From positions 87,890 to 151,889 of the forward strand of contig JANWYG010000009.1 in NCBI GenBank assembly GCA_025057015.1: a stretch of 64,000 nucleotides of DNA, written 5' to 3'. Under the pieces are notes generated by a model. That model made no database searches, was not told the DNA's origin, and was given only the letters and a program-made list of their open reading frames with translations. Shown piece by piece: positions 35,749 to 45,529 of the stretch (positions are counted from its first letter, which is position 1; each line of letters begins with the position of its first letter). Source of the DNA: Blastocatellia bacterium (lineage in GTDB: Bacteria > Acidobacteriota > Blastocatellia > Chloracidobacteriales > JADJPF01). The translations under genes were made by a program, and so were the position numbers.

Positions 35749-37646
35749 AAGGCACTCACTTCAACTTTGATTATTCCATTCATAGTACCTATATAGAGCT
35801 GAGAAGATTTTCTCGCTATAGCGGTAACGTTACCCGAAGGAAGGCCACTACGTAGCCTCTTCCACCGTCGGGTCACAAGATCCATTATCCACAGCCCATC
35901 ATCGAGAGTACCTACATAAAGTCGAGCTTCATCAGATACTATAGCATTAAAGTTTACTTCACATCGGCCTAGTTCAAGCGTTTTTATTCCATTCTCATCA
36001 AGTACACTAATGCCGCCGCCATAAGTACCTATGTAGAGACGGTCTGCTACTGCAAGCAAGGCAGTTATCCAATTTGCAGCAAGTGGCGAATTAAAAGTCG
36101 AATAAGTCTTTACAATTCGCCCATACTCAAACACTGCTAGTCCGCCTAAAGTAGCTACATATAGCTTGTTGTCAAATTCACAAGCAGCATACACGCTGCT
36201 AGACGCAAGACCATTCAGTGTAGTGTAATTCCTAAAACCACTTTTCTGTCCTATACTCAAGCCTGCGGCAGTAGATAATGCTAACAGCTTTCTTGCTGCT
36301 GAGTCTGGATATGCAGCCATCACTCTTGAAGATATTAAGCCGATGCTGACAATGTTTTTAGAGATGATACCATCTGACTGGTTTAGCAAAGTACGCTGCA
36401 ACTGTTCGTCAAAGATGACAAGGCCGGCAGAAGTCGCAACAAACATTCTTTTACTTTCTCTATCCCATAACAAAGCGTTTACTTCCCTCACATACTCATC
36501 CTCTATGTGCTTCACAGAGTTACCACTGAAAATGTCGAGTCCTTTTGAAAAGTAACCTATCCATATCCTTTCTTGTTCATCTACGGCAAGAGAAGTAATG
36601 GCATTATCGCTAATGGTCAAGTCAGGTAGTTGCAGTCTAGTAAAGTGCAACTTTCCTTGCGGCGTATTCGTAGCTATCCAGCTACCTTGGTTGCTTAGCA
36701 GCACAAGTTGATTGTCTAGGGCAAGCAGCTTACAGGTTGAAGTTTTTGGCCAAGGATGGTCTATCGGCGTGAAAGTCTCTACTGGTCGATCTAGCTCAAA
36801 ACTGAATAGCTCTCCGGTATCTCTCAGTAGATAACCTCTATTAGCAAATATGGCAAACGAAGCTAAGCTTGGCAAGGTAACAAGTGGCACAGCGCGATTA
36901 CTATCTGCAACGACTTCGGCAAGTCCCATATCAGTTGCCACAAATACCCTGTTTTCAGAGGCGATTATAGAAACGACGCGTTCTGACTGCAGTCCTTCTT
37001 GCCGACCATAGCTTAGTGTGTACCCGTGTCGTCTGACGATCAGTCCATCGGCGAAGGTGCCAAAGTAACCCGTGCCGTATGATTCGGCCACAGCTGTAAA
37101 AAGGCCTTTTACAGCTTCGCAGCGAAAATTTTCGCCATCATAAGCAAACAGGCCTGAACCAGCTATATACAGCTGGCCGTTGATTACCTGCAAGGAGTTT
37201 ATGCGCTGCAATTTACGCTTGAGACGGTATTCTCGCAGCGTTTTTCTGTCATATGACATCAGGTATCCTTCGGCGCTACCGAAGAACAGCTGTGAGTTAT
37301 ACACTGCAAGGCAGGTAAGATCGTTGCTTGGGAGGCCATCGAGAGAAGTTACTGTTTGACGAACGGAAAAGTCCTTATCTAGTTCCAGCAGGCCGGCGGC
37401 AGTTGCTGCCCATAAACTACCGTCATACCAAGCCAGCGCTCTCACTTCCTTGCGAGCAAGTAGCCCAGCTTTGCTCAACAAGTCTGAAGGACGGAGTTCT
37501 ACAATTTCGCACTCTAGGTAGTCATCCTCAACCTGAAGCTTGGTAATAGCCCTTTTTGCTTTGAAATAAGTCGCAATGGTCCAACCTAGCAAAGACAAGA
37601 GCAAGAAAAGGATAAGATAGCTTGCAAGCTTTTTGAAAGCAGGCAT
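35745..37646 (-). CDS. Membrane-anchored beta-propeller protein
   Basis: One N-terminal transmembrane helix or uncleaved signal (YLILFLLLSLLGWTIATYF) is followed by many strands with the pattern of two-component-regulator propeller repeats (VRALAWYDGSLWAATAAGLLEL; LYVATLGGLAVFEYG; LYIGTYGGGISVLDENG; RLYVGTLDDGLWIMD). These form one or two seven-bladed propellers outside the membrane. In hybrid histidine kinases such propellers sense ligands; here no kinase domain is attached, but a Ser/Thr kinase gene lies 3 bp upstream. A sensor function paired with that kinase is inferred. Confidence 0.87.
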   Translation of the reverse strand: MPAFKKLASYLILFLLLSLLGWTIATYFKAKRAITKLQVEDDYLECEIVELRPSDLLSKAGLLARKEVRALAWYDGSLWAATAAGLLELDKDFSVRQTVTSLDGLPSNDLTCLAVYNSQLFFGSAEGYLMSYDRKTLREYRLKRKLQRINSLQVINGQLYIAGSGLFAYDGENFRCEAVKGLFTAVAESYGTGYFGTFADGLIVRRHGYTLSYGRQEGLQSERVVSIIASENRVFVATDMGLAEVVADSNRAVPLVTLPSLASFAIFANRGYLLRDTGELFSFELDRPVETFTPIDHPWPKTSTCKLLALDNQLVLLSNQGSWIATNTPQGKLHFTRLQLPDLTISDNAITSLAVDEQERIWIGYFSKGLDIFSGNSVKHIEDEYVREVNALLWDRESKRMFVATSAGLVIFDEQLQRTLLNQSDGIISKNIVSIGLISSRVMAAYPDSAARKLLALSTAAGLSIGQKSGFRNYTTLNGLASSSVYAACEFDNKLYVATLGGLAVFEYGRIVKTYSTFNSPLAANWITALLAVADRLYIGTYGGGISVLDENGIKTLELGRCEVNFNAIVSDEARLYVGTLDDGLWIMDLVTRRWKRLRSGLPSGNVTAIARKSSQLYIGTMNGIIKVEVSAL

Positions 37647-37649
37647 ATA

Positions 37650-39056
37650 CTATAGGTTTTCACGCATTTTTGCACGGCAGCTGGGACAAATTATAGTATA
37701 GTCAGGGATGACGCTTCTTCCTACTTCTATCCGACAAATTTCACACACTACCGGGTAGGTATAAGCCGAAGATTCTACCACCCATATGGGAGGACGTTTT
37801 CTCATTTCTTCGCGGGTGAGACTTAGGTCGTCGGGATCGGGGTGTTGTTGTGCCGGAGAAGGTGAATATACCTGGTCATCAGGAGTTGAGTATTCTTGTG
37901 GTGGACAAGATGGAAAGACCAGTTCGTCCGGCTCCGGGTATTGTTGTGTAGGAGCCGGTGAAGATAAAAACACCTCGGATGACTCTGCAGCGTAGGAATA
38001 GTCATCCTGCAGGGTATCTTTCTCTCTCAGAGCTGCACCAGAGAGAGAATCTTCTAAGTCTGTTTCCTGAATGAGCCGCCTAGTATCTATGACACTGCGT
38101 CCCGAAATCTCAGCTAGGTCAGAGACAGCCATCAAGGCCCCTTCAAACTCTTTAGCAAAGTCAAGCACGTTCTGCGGACGCTTGTTGGGATCCTTCTCTA
38201 GAGCATGCATCACTACTGTGTTGATCACAGCAGGCACAGAAGGTTGAAAGGTGTATATTGGCGGAGGAGGTTCGGAAACTTGTTTAGTAGCAAGTGCAAG
38301 CGTCGTAGGGGCATCAAATGGAGGCCTTCCGGCAAGCATCTCGTAGACTATTACCCCTATAGAATATATGTCCGAACGCACATCAACCTCACGACCATAA
38401 AACTGCTCCGGGGACATATAATGCGGTGTTCCGATTACTAATCCCTGACGGGTCAGCGAACTGGCTTGGTCTTTGAGTTTTGCTATACCAAAATCGAGTA
38501 CCTTTACGTTTTCTTCTTCACCGAGTTGTTCAAGAAATATATTATCTGGTTTCAAGTCTCTATGTATTATCTTACGCTTGTGGGCAACGTTAACTGCTTC
38601 ACAGACCTGTTGCAAAATCTTATTTGCCTCAGCTAGGGTAAGGTGTCCACACTGCTTGAGCCGCTCACGCAAAGTACAGCCTTCAAGATACTCCATTACT
38701 AAGTAGACTGTCCCATCAGGAGTATTGCCAAAATCCATAACCGCAACAGCGTTTGGGTGGCGTATTTGCATTGCCATCTTCGCTTCACGTCTAAATCTCT
38801 CTATAGCCGTTCGGTCAGAAATGAGCTCGCTGTGCATTATTTTGATAGCTACAAGTGTCTCTAGCTGCAGATGCGTTGCTCGATAGACATTTCCCATACC
38901 GCCTTCGCCTATCTTATAATCAATGTAATACTTATTGTCTATCGTCTGCTTAAGATACCGATCTCTCTGAGTTAGGCTGGTAAGCAGTGTACCGTCATAC
39001 GGGCAGTAAGTCTTTTCATCTGTATACTCCCTCAAGCAAACGGTACAGCGCTTCAT
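37650..39056 (-). CDS. Ser/Thr protein kinase with zinc ribbons at both ends
   Basis: A CxxC-type zinc ribbon (CTVCLREY, then YCPYDG) leads into a Hanks-type kinase domain at about residues 43-310. The kinase domain has GEGGMGNVYR, the lysine in VAIKIMH, HRDLKPDN, DFGIAK and GTPHYMSPEQ. A linker of about 100 residues holds degenerate proline/acid repeats (PAQQHPDPDD, TQQYPEPDE). A second ribbon (CEIC and CPSC) closes the C-terminus. There is no transmembrane helix, so it acts in the cytosol. It heads the tight gene series with the propeller, VIT/VWA and TPR genes. Confidence 0.93.
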   Translation of the reverse strand: MKRCTVCLREYTDEKTYCPYDGTLLTSLTQRDRYLKQTIDNKYYIDYKIGEGGMGNVYRATHLQLETLVAIKIMHSELISDRTAIERFRREAKMAMQIRHPNAVAVMDFGNTPDGTVYLVMEYLEGCTLRERLKQCGHLTLAEANKILQQVCEAVNVAHKRKIIHRDLKPDNIFLEQLGEEENVKVLDFGIAKLKDQASSLTRQGLVIGTPHYMSPEQFYGREVDVRSDIYSIGVIVYEMLAGRPPFDAPTTLALATKQVSEPPPPIYTFQPSVPAVINTVVMHALEKDPNKRPQNVLDFAKEFEGALMAVSDLAEISGRSVIDTRRLIQETDLEDSLSGAALREKDTLQDDYSYAAESSEVFLSSPAPTQQYPEPDELVFPSCPPQEYSTPDDQVYSPSPAQQHPDPDDLSLTREEMRKRPPIWVVESSAYTYPVVCEICRIEVGRSVIPDYTIICPSCRAKMRENL

Positions 39057-39135
39057 AAGTCTTGCGGTAGGAAATGGTTATAAAAGCAGCCAGTGAGTAT
39101 TACATAATAACACGCAGTACCTTATAAAGTCAGCA

Positions 39136-40404
39136 CTAAATGCTCCTTTCTCCGCTAGAAGTCTGGCCCTCAGAAATAAAATTAAGCAGTACCGACAGCG
39201 CTTGCTTTACTCCTTCTTCGTTAGGCTTGACAAAATTATTAAGCTTACCTGCGCTTATAGAACCAGCCAGCTCAACCAATCCTCTCTCGAAAAGGACCCT
39301 GAACACTTCCTGCGAGGTCTTACTTAGAGAAATAGCTAAATCCTCTACTGCCTGCCTCTCATTAACCGAAACCGGAAATGCAGCTTTCTCAAACGCTAAC
39401 AAACGTTGGCGCTCCGTTTGCTCATCTATAGTTTGAATACTCCTTTGAAGCGTACTAATCAGCAAAGACAAAGAATTAGATATCCTTTGCACTATAAGAG
39501 ACACTTCGTCCACAAACTGCTTGTCTACTACTTGCTGGTTGGCAATCACCCACTTTAGCCTTTCTACGAGATCATCTATCTGCACAGCCCTGGCCATCAT
39601 TTCCACAAGCGATCCAGAAAAAGAGTTTTCGGAAATTCCCCCAATAACTTTACCCTCCTTGGCCTGTTCCATGTAGAAATGTAAGCGAGCCTGTTCGACA
39701 TCATATAGTTGCTGAAAGAGGTTATGTATTGCTACGTTTACTTCCACTATCTTTGCCAAGACCTTAGGTCGAAATAAAATCTCTCCGAGCCCTGCTTTAT
39801 ACTCGCGGAGCCGATTGACGATCCTATTCTCCATAACTTGTCTGAAACCATCTATAGCTAATATCTCCCCATAAAACTGTTCCAAAGTATCCACTGCAGT
39901 CTCTTCATCTAGACTTGGAGAGTGTTCTATACCGATCGCAGCGTAGACATCTCGTATTCTCGACTCAAGACCTTTTGCAGGACGCAGCATTTTAGACGAA
40001 GGTACTTCATAAGATCCCCACCTAGTAGCCAAAAGGTCAATCTTATCCCTATCAGGGCTACTTCTTTCAGGTTTAGAAAAGTAGTACTGTAGCAGCAGCT
40101 CCAAAGAATAGGCACTTGGCGTCCCCGTGCTTTCGAAAACCTTCCTGAATCTTCCTGCATCTAGCTGAGCATCTATAGAGTATAGGCGTAAACGAGCTTC
40201 GTTGAGCAAAACCAAGGCTTCAGAACAGCGCTCTGTTTGTGAAAGTTCCTCTTCTTCACCGTAAAGCAAATCATTTACCCTACCTAGGTCAATCTCGCTC
40301 GCAGAGTCAGAACTTAGACCAACGTTTCGTATCTTGCCGAAGAACTCACTGACGGTCGATAGTATCTCATATTCAAGATAGACACGTCCGGCACAATCAA
40401 GCAT
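39136..40404 (-). CDS. Alpha-helical cytosolic protein, unknown
   Basis: 422 residues, predicted mostly helical with heptad-like segments (LVERLKWVIANQQVVDKQF, LSLLISTLQRSIQTID), no signal peptide and no recognised motif. A good AGGAGA ribosome site supports the ATG. It follows the 971-residue gene after 95 bp and precedes the kinase gene by 79 bp, so it may belong to the same long transcript. Size and helical character would fit a gatekeeper or switch protein of a secretion system, but there is no direct evidence. Confidence 0.72.
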   Translation of the reverse strand: MLDCAGRVYLEYEILSTVSEFFGKIRNVGLSSDSASEIDLGRVNDLLYGEEEELSQTERCSEALVLLNEARLRLYSIDAQLDAGRFRKVFESTGTPSAYSLELLLQYYFSKPERSSPDRDKIDLLATRWGSYEVPSSKMLRPAKGLESRIRDVYAAIGIEHSPSLDEETAVDTLEQFYGEILAIDGFRQVMENRIVNRLREYKAGLGEILFRPKVLAKIVEVNVAIHNLFQQLYDVEQARLHFYMEQAKEGKVIGGISENSFSGSLVEMMARAVQIDDLVERLKWVIANQQVVDKQFVDEVSLIVQRISNSLSLLISTLQRSIQTIDEQTERQRLLAFEKAAFPVSVNERQAVEDLAISLSKTSQEVFRVLFERGLVELAGSISAGKLNNFVKPNEEGVKQALSVLLNFISEGQTSSGERSI

Positions 40405-40499
40405 TTGCTTCTCCTGCCAGCCTGCAGTATCTCCTTACGAAAAGAAAAAAGCAGTAAATCTCTACTCAAAGAAAACACACACTTAGAGTAGTCAAGCTG

Positions 40500-43415
40500 T
40501 CAGCTAGCATTCCTAATCTCTTCAGCAAGTACGAACATCCAATCGTCTACCGCAGCAGTTTGCTCTCGGCCAAAACGTAGGACTTTTCCGTCAAAAAGCA
40601 ACTCCGATTGCTGTACAACCTCTACTTTAGTCCTGCCGCTTAACAAACCACTAATTATGTCCGCTGCTAAAGAGTACTCTTTCATCAACGCAGAAAGTGT
40701 ACCAAAGACTCTAAGTAGTAGCTTCTTCTCCTCGTGCTCCAGAAAAGGCCGTACAGAAACAAACCGGCAAAAATCATCTACGTTACAGCCATACTTCCTA
40801 ACCATATTGACAATCACTGCTTGCTCATCTGCATTCAACCTGCTTAGTTCTGGCTTTGCTGCAACAGCCGCTACTACCGCCGTAGCATCAGGAAACGGGC
40901 TAGCCACATCCAGCAACCAGGGCTGCTCGTACATTTCACTTGAGGTAATATTTGGCGACTTTCCGATGATCTCAAGCAGCATCTGCCTTAGCTCTTCCGG
41001 TTCCACTACACGTTCTTCGTCCAGCTCAGAACGAATATAGTCTACTATGCGTGCAAAATCCGGATCGGTAGCATACGTATGTCTTAGCTGCGCATACGTG
41101 CTTGAAGGTCTTGAAGATACAAGCATATCCAGCACTTGTTTCATGTAGCTAACACAAGGCTTGGCATTTGTGCGGAAAAACTCCTCTGCATATGCAGCCC
41201 TGTAGTCAGTAGCAAACATAGCTATAGTACCACCCCAAGGCGTTGAAGGACGCTCCTGCAAAGCTTGCGTCACCTCAGCAACAATTTGTACTGCGTTCTC
41301 TTGCTCACTGTCCAAGTATTTCGGGTCGATAGCGATACCTGAGCCGTCAGCTACCAGCCCTGCAGCTTCCCGCATGAAGCCTGTAAACTGTATGTCGCCG
41401 TTTATCAATCGCAAAATGGCCTGATAAGCCATATCCATCCGCTTAGGATCGGAAGAGACTTGATGTAGCACCGAAGCTATGAATCGGATAGCATGGGCTT
41501 TCTCTCGTCGACTGCTGTCACCTCGGCAGAAATCTTGTGATTCAGCAAACTTTGCAAGCAAGTCTGGGTCAACGTCCGGATAATCATCCAGTATGGAAGT
41601 TATTGTCCTACTAGTTTGAGCATCAAGCCGACGAAAGCTAGGCCTAGATTGCAGCTTCTCTGCTCTAACGTCAACATATTTCATAGCAGAAGGAGCGAAC
41701 CGAGCCACAGCACTAGCAGCAAGCTTACAGTCACCCTCAAGACTACGCTTTACGCTCGGATCAGCTACGTTTAAGGCTACTTGCTTGCCTTCAGAGCTAA
41801 CCTTTCGACCATCAGCAGCCTTATATATCTTCAGAGGAATATTGCCAGAAGCTATCCTTTCAATCACAGTTGCAGCCAAAGCCGCTTCTGTAGAAGAAGA
41901 CGTAGGCACAGAACCAGCCTTATCGTCAGAAGAAGCAAATGATGTAGCTGAAGACTGTTTTTTAGCTTCGAGAGTCAGACTAGCTAAAAGTCTCAGCTCG
42001 GCCGCTCGATCAGAAGGCAGAGCCTTCAGAAAACTCTTGCTCGGCAAGGCTGCATACTCGACTACCTTACCAACATCTGTCTCCGGAAAAGCCTTTACCG
42101 CTCTATAAACTTGCGTCTTTACTTCGCCAAGCGTTCTAAAGTCAGGTATCGACTCCAAGCTCTGCCAAAGCACGTCCTGAGCTTGACTCTCTGAGACACT
42201 ACGGCTAAAAGCAAGCAGCATCGTAACCAATGGTTGAGTATCGCCCTGTAGGGCCAAGTTAATAGCCATCTGAAGCTGCGCGTCATTTAGGTTTAACACT
42301 ATTGTTGCCGGCTCAGCGCGAGACGGTCCTTCTCGGGTAACTCGCAGCTCTAGAACACCTCGCGCTAACTGTTCTACAAGCTCTTTGAGCCGAGTATCTA
42401 GCGGATCAGCATAGCGAGGCGACAAGATTAAGTTACCTAACAACTTAAGGAAAAGCTGCTTATCAGCGGCACCCAACTGGGCTGTTTCAACAAAATTGAT
42501 AAGCACAATTCCTGCTTCGAGCGGTAACCGAGGTAAACTCAAATAGACGTCTACTATAAGAGATTGCGACTGCGCAGGAAGAAGTGAAAATTGAGGAAAC
42601 ATATGCTGCAAGGCCGCTCGTATCTGAGCTTTATCGCCGCTAAAGGTTGCTTGCCCACGAGGTTTCTCGTCTGAGTCGATCGGTGTAAGACGCCCTTTCT
42701 CAACCAAACCCGAAGCATTTCTAGAACCTAATTGTTGCGACATCAGTAACCCCTTATCCGGAGTCTCCTTCAGTGCTCGTTCAGCTCTGCCCTGCTGCTG
42801 CAAATCTAAGGTTTGCACTTGTCCTTGCTGCTGTAAGCTAGGTTGAGAGAATGTCTGTAGCCCAACGTTGGTCTGCTGATGAGTCTGAGGCTCAGCACCG
42901 CTAGCCTGTAGTCGTTGCTGAGAGGCTAGTCCTTTGTCCGGAGTTTCTTTTGGCGCCCGCTCAAACTTACTAGGCTGCTGTAATTGTATCCGTTGCTGCT
43001 GTAAGCCCAGCCTAGAAAACGACTGCGGCTCAACGTCAGCTTGCTGACGAACCCGAGGTTCAGCACTACCAGTCTGCGGTCGCTGCTGAGTTAGTAGCTT
43101 ACTTAGCTGTTCCCGCATAGCCGTAGCCTCAAAGCCTCGTTGCGGCCGTAGGAACCTTGCCTCTGGTGACTTCGTTTGCGGCTCGGAGCCTTGCGTAGCC
43201 TTCTGAGTCTCGGAAAGAACTCCCTCAGATTCCTGCGGAGTTTCTTGCTTACCTAAAACGGCATCAGAATCCACTACGCTAGGCCGCTGTGGTGATGTTG
43301 GGACAGCAATCGCTGCACCTGCAGACTGTAAAGCTTCTTGCAAATTCTTAGCTTCCTCGGCCAGCGCCTCGGAATCTACACTCCCAAAAAACGAAAAATT
43401 GGTAATGTCTACCAT
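40500..43415 (-). CDS. Large cytosolic protein with Gln-rich repeat N-terminus, unknown
   Basis: 971 residues without signal peptide. The first 250 are low complexity (Gln, Ser, Pro) and contain two degenerate repeats of about 55-60 residues (about 109-163 and 165-223), each ending KETPDKGL. Residues about 260-400 and 440-970 look helical and folded, with no motif I recognise. The Q-rich disordered head plus folded tail recalls hook-length or needle-length proteins of flagellar and type III systems, but no decisive signature is present. It shares one base with the gene upstream (43415-43996), so they are coupled. Confidence 0.72.
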   Translation of the reverse strand: MVDITNFSFFGSVDSEALAEEAKNLQEALQSAGAAIAVPTSPQRPSVVDSDAVLGKQETPQESEGVLSETQKATQGSEPQTKSPEARFLRPQRGFEATAMREQLSKLLTQQRPQTGSAEPRVRQQADVEPQSFSRLGLQQQRIQLQQPSKFERAPKETPDKGLASQQRLQASGAEPQTHQQTNVGLQTFSQPSLQQQGQVQTLDLQQQGRAERALKETPDKGLLMSQQLGSRNASGLVEKGRLTPIDSDEKPRGQATFSGDKAQIRAALQHMFPQFSLLPAQSQSLIVDVYLSLPRLPLEAGIVLINFVETAQLGAADKQLFLKLLGNLILSPRYADPLDTRLKELVEQLARGVLELRVTREGPSRAEPATIVLNLNDAQLQMAINLALQGDTQPLVTMLLAFSRSVSESQAQDVLWQSLESIPDFRTLGEVKTQVYRAVKAFPETDVGKVVEYAALPSKSFLKALPSDRAAELRLLASLTLEAKKQSSATSFASSDDKAGSVPTSSSTEAALAATVIERIASGNIPLKIYKAADGRKVSSEGKQVALNVADPSVKRSLEGDCKLAASAVARFAPSAMKYVDVRAEKLQSRPSFRRLDAQTSRTITSILDDYPDVDPDLLAKFAESQDFCRGDSSRREKAHAIRFIASVLHQVSSDPKRMDMAYQAILRLINGDIQFTGFMREAAGLVADGSGIAIDPKYLDSEQENAVQIVAEVTQALQERPSTPWGGTIAMFATDYRAAYAEEFFRTNAKPCVSYMKQVLDMLVSSRPSSTYAQLRHTYATDPDFARIVDYIRSELDEERVVEPEELRQMLLEIIGKSPNITSSEMYEQPWLLDVASPFPDATAVVAAVAAKPELSRLNADEQAVIVNMVRKYGCNVDDFCRFVSVRPFLEHEEKKLLLRVFGTLSALMKEYSLAADIISGLLSGRTKVEVVQQSELLFDGKVLRFGREQTAAVDDWMFVLAEEIRNAS
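42747..43091 (-). repeat. Two degenerate in-frame repeats in the 971-residue protein
   Basis: Two tandem coding units of roughly 165-180 bp encode similar Gln-rich stretches. Each has the order TQQR/SQQR, AEP, QQ, LQQQ, ERA and ends with KETPDKGL. They are imperfect, so an old duplication rather than a recent slippage. Confidence 0.6.
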
Positions 43416-43996
43416 TACGCCTCCTCTTGCTGTAGCTGACTCAATTCTATAGCAACGTCCTCACTTATCCTTATGCGGCCACCACCAGCAGGTATGTAGA
43501 CCAACCACCGTTTTAGTGTTCCGCGACGCAAATGGAACGTCCAAAAAGTAAGCTTATAATCATTCTCATCGAGCTTAACCAACTGGGGCGACAGATCTTT
43601 CAGCCCGTAGACTCGCTCAAGAGCAGAGCGATTCGGCTGAGATAGCTCCTCTACACTTTCTATCAAATTTATACCATACTCAGGCCGACTCAGCATAAGA
43701 ACTACTTCGGCCGTCTGCGCGGCCGTAAGCCGCAGCCGCTCATTTGCAAAGCAAACAGAAAGTAGCCTCTCTAGGCCATCCACAGAAAAAGGCGAGTAAA
43801 GAAGTCCGTCACAAAAGATGAACTGAAAGAAAATCCGTCCGTGTCTATCTCTTCTGAGTGCATGGTAGGCCTTGATTGCCTGCGGCCAAGTCTCCGGTAG
43901 CTCGAGCGGCAATATGTCATAGCTATCAGCTTTCGCTCCTGAGTTACGGCTCAGCTCGTCACGTATCGCCTCGATTTCTCGCTCGATTTGCTGCAT
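43415..43996 (-). CDS. Small soluble protein, unknown
   Basis: 193 residues, no signal peptide or membrane helix. It starts with a coiled-coil segment (QIEREIEAIRDELSR), followed by a mixed alpha/beta domain with an Arg-rich strand pair (FWTFHLRRGTLKRWLVYIP). No family recognised. It is the first gene of the minus-strand run and is divergent from the tlpA-like gene, 32 bp away. Confidence 0.7.
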   Translation of the reverse strand: MQQIEREIEAIRDELSRNSGAKADSYDILPLELPETWPQAIKAYHALRRDRHGRIFFQFIFCDGLLYSPFSVDGLERLLSVCFANERLRLTAAQTAEVVLMLSRPEYGINLIESVEELSQPNRSALERVYGLKDLSPQLVKLDENDYKLTFWTFHLRRGTLKRWLVYIPAGGGRIRISEDVAIELSQLQQEEA

Positions 43997-44028
43997 AGCT
44001 CTTTCATTTATCGACGTGCATAGATAGA

Positions 44029-44586
44029 ATGTTTCTTATGCTAACAGCAAAGAATTCTTCGGCTATAGTCTCTATCGTGCTGATTCTCTTTACAACAGGT
44101 TGCGATTCTCGTTTGTTTAAGTCTGAAGCAGTGAAACCCTCAACACTTGAACCAGAAACGCCGAAACAGCAAGAATCCGCAGCTTATCCTGAGTTTAAAT
44201 TCGCCGACCTAGGAGGCAAAAACTACTCCCGCTCGGATCTAGCGGGTAAAGTAGTGCTGATAGTTTACTGGGCTACGTGGTGTCCAGCTTGCCGTAAAAG
44301 CATACCAATATTTAACAAACTGCGCGAGCTTTATTCAGAAAACGATCTCTTGCTTCTCTCAGTGTCACAAGATGAGTCCCTTGAGAAGCTAAACCATTTC
44401 CTTGCTACGCAAGGGCAAAATATTAAATACCCCGTAGTTTACGGCTCCAAGTACTTAAGAGAATTTGGAAGAGTAGGAGCTGTGCCTACAATAGTACTAA
44501 TGAACCGCGAAGGTAAGGTGGTCATACGCCACGAAGGAGTTGTTCCGCTCGAAGCTCTCCAAAAAGCCATAGATAAAATAAAATAA
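44029..44586 (+). CDS. TlpA/ResA-type thioredoxin-fold lipoprotein
   Basis: The N-terminal helix ends in a lipobox-like LFTTGC, so the mature protein is probably tethered to the membrane facing the periplasm. A thioredoxin fold follows with the redox-active pair WCPAC (YWATWCPACRKS) and the cis-proline segment VGAVPTIVL. Relatives reduce apocytochrome c or other extracytoplasmic disulfides. Two start codons are possible (44029 or 44038); neither has a clear ribosome site. A TAGAAT at 44025-44030 could be a -10 for a leaderless start at 44038. Confidence 0.9.
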   Translation: MFLMLTAKNSSAIVSIVLILFTTGCDSRLFKSEAVKPSTLEPETPKQQESAAYPEFKFADLGGKNYSRSDLAGKVVLIVYWATWCPACRKSIPIFNKLRELYSENDLLLLSVSQDESLEKLNHFLATQGQNIKYPVVYGSKYLREFGRVGAVPTIVLMNREGKVVIRHEGVVPLEALQKAIDKIK

Positions 44587-44632
44587 AGACTTTGTTAACA
44601 AACACTCCATCTATAAAAAGTGTAAAGTACAG

Positions 44633-45529
44633 ATGTTCAAGATCCGCGTGCCTGCATCTACAGCAAACCTAGGACCTGGTTTCGACTGCTTCGGTCTAGC
44701 ACTATCGCTCTACATCGAACTTACGGCCAAGCCTTCTAGCCGATGGGAGCTTGAGCTTCAAGGCGAAGGTGCTGAGAGGCTACCTTCAGATGAAACCAAC
44801 CTCATAGTGCGTGTGGCTCAGACTACGGCTGCCTCCTGCAACATTGCTTTACCACCAATGCAGCTACTAATAAACAATTCTATTCCACCAGCAAGAGGAC
44901 TAGGTAGCAGTGCTGCTGCTATTACTGCCGGTATTGCTTTGGTCGAAGCTGCAAGACAAAAGGAGTTCTCTCTGCAGGAGTTTTTCAAACATGCCCGCAA
45001 GTTTGAACCGCACGTAGATAACCTCTCTGCTGCAAGACTAGGAGGATTCACGGTTTGCTGCATCAACGACTCATACAAAGTATTCGTAGCACGCCACGAG
45101 TGGCCGACCACTATAAAGGCAGTCGTTGCTATTCCAGAGTATGAACTCAATACCAAGCGCTCACGCTCAGTTCTAGCAAATCGCTATTCACGTAGTGATG
45201 CAGTATTTAACCTCCAACATGCTGCACTGCTACAGTCAGGTATACTGACAAACAGGCCCGATCTAATATCTGTAGCAATGAAAGATCGCCTACACCAGCC
45301 CTATAGAGCAGAACTGGTTCCTGGTCTAACAGAAGCACTTGAATTACGCTTGCCAGGTCTAATAGCAACTGCCCTTTCTGGCTCAGGTCCTACGGTCGTA
45401 GCTTTTATTACAGAAAACGAACTTGCCATAAGCAGCTCTTTGAAAGAGCTCTTTGCATCAAAAGGAATAGTTTCACAAACACAAACTCTCAGCATAGACA
45501 CCGAAGGAAGGAAAATAGATGAAATATAG
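44633..45529 (+). CDS. thrB: Homoserine kinase ThrB
   Basis: A 298-residue GHMP-family kinase with the N-terminal VPASTANLGPGFDCFGLAL, the ATP-binding PPARGLGSSAAAI and the C-terminal motif ALSGSGPTVVAF. It phosphorylates homoserine in threonine synthesis. It overlaps asd by 11 bp, forming a two-gene aspartate-family block. thrC and hom are not in the window. Confidence 0.95.
   Translation: MFKIRVPASTANLGPGFDCFGLALSLYIELTAKPSSRWELELQGEGAERLPSDETNLIVRVAQTTAASCNIALPPMQLLINNSIPPARGLGSSAAAITAGIALVEAARQKEFSLQEFFKHARKFEPHVDNLSAARLGGFTVCCINDSYKVFVARHEWPTTIKAVVAIPEYELNTKRSRSVLANRYSRSDAVFNLQHAALLQSGILTNRPDLISVAMKDRLHQPYRAELVPGLTEALELRLPGLIATALSGSGPTVVAFITENELAISSSLKELFASKGIVSQTQTLSIDTEGRKIDEI

Noticed and set aside
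44591..44602. TTTGTTAACAAA palindrome before thrB
   Set aside because: Perfect but short and AT-rich, between a stop and a start with no promoter at fitting distance; chance is likely.
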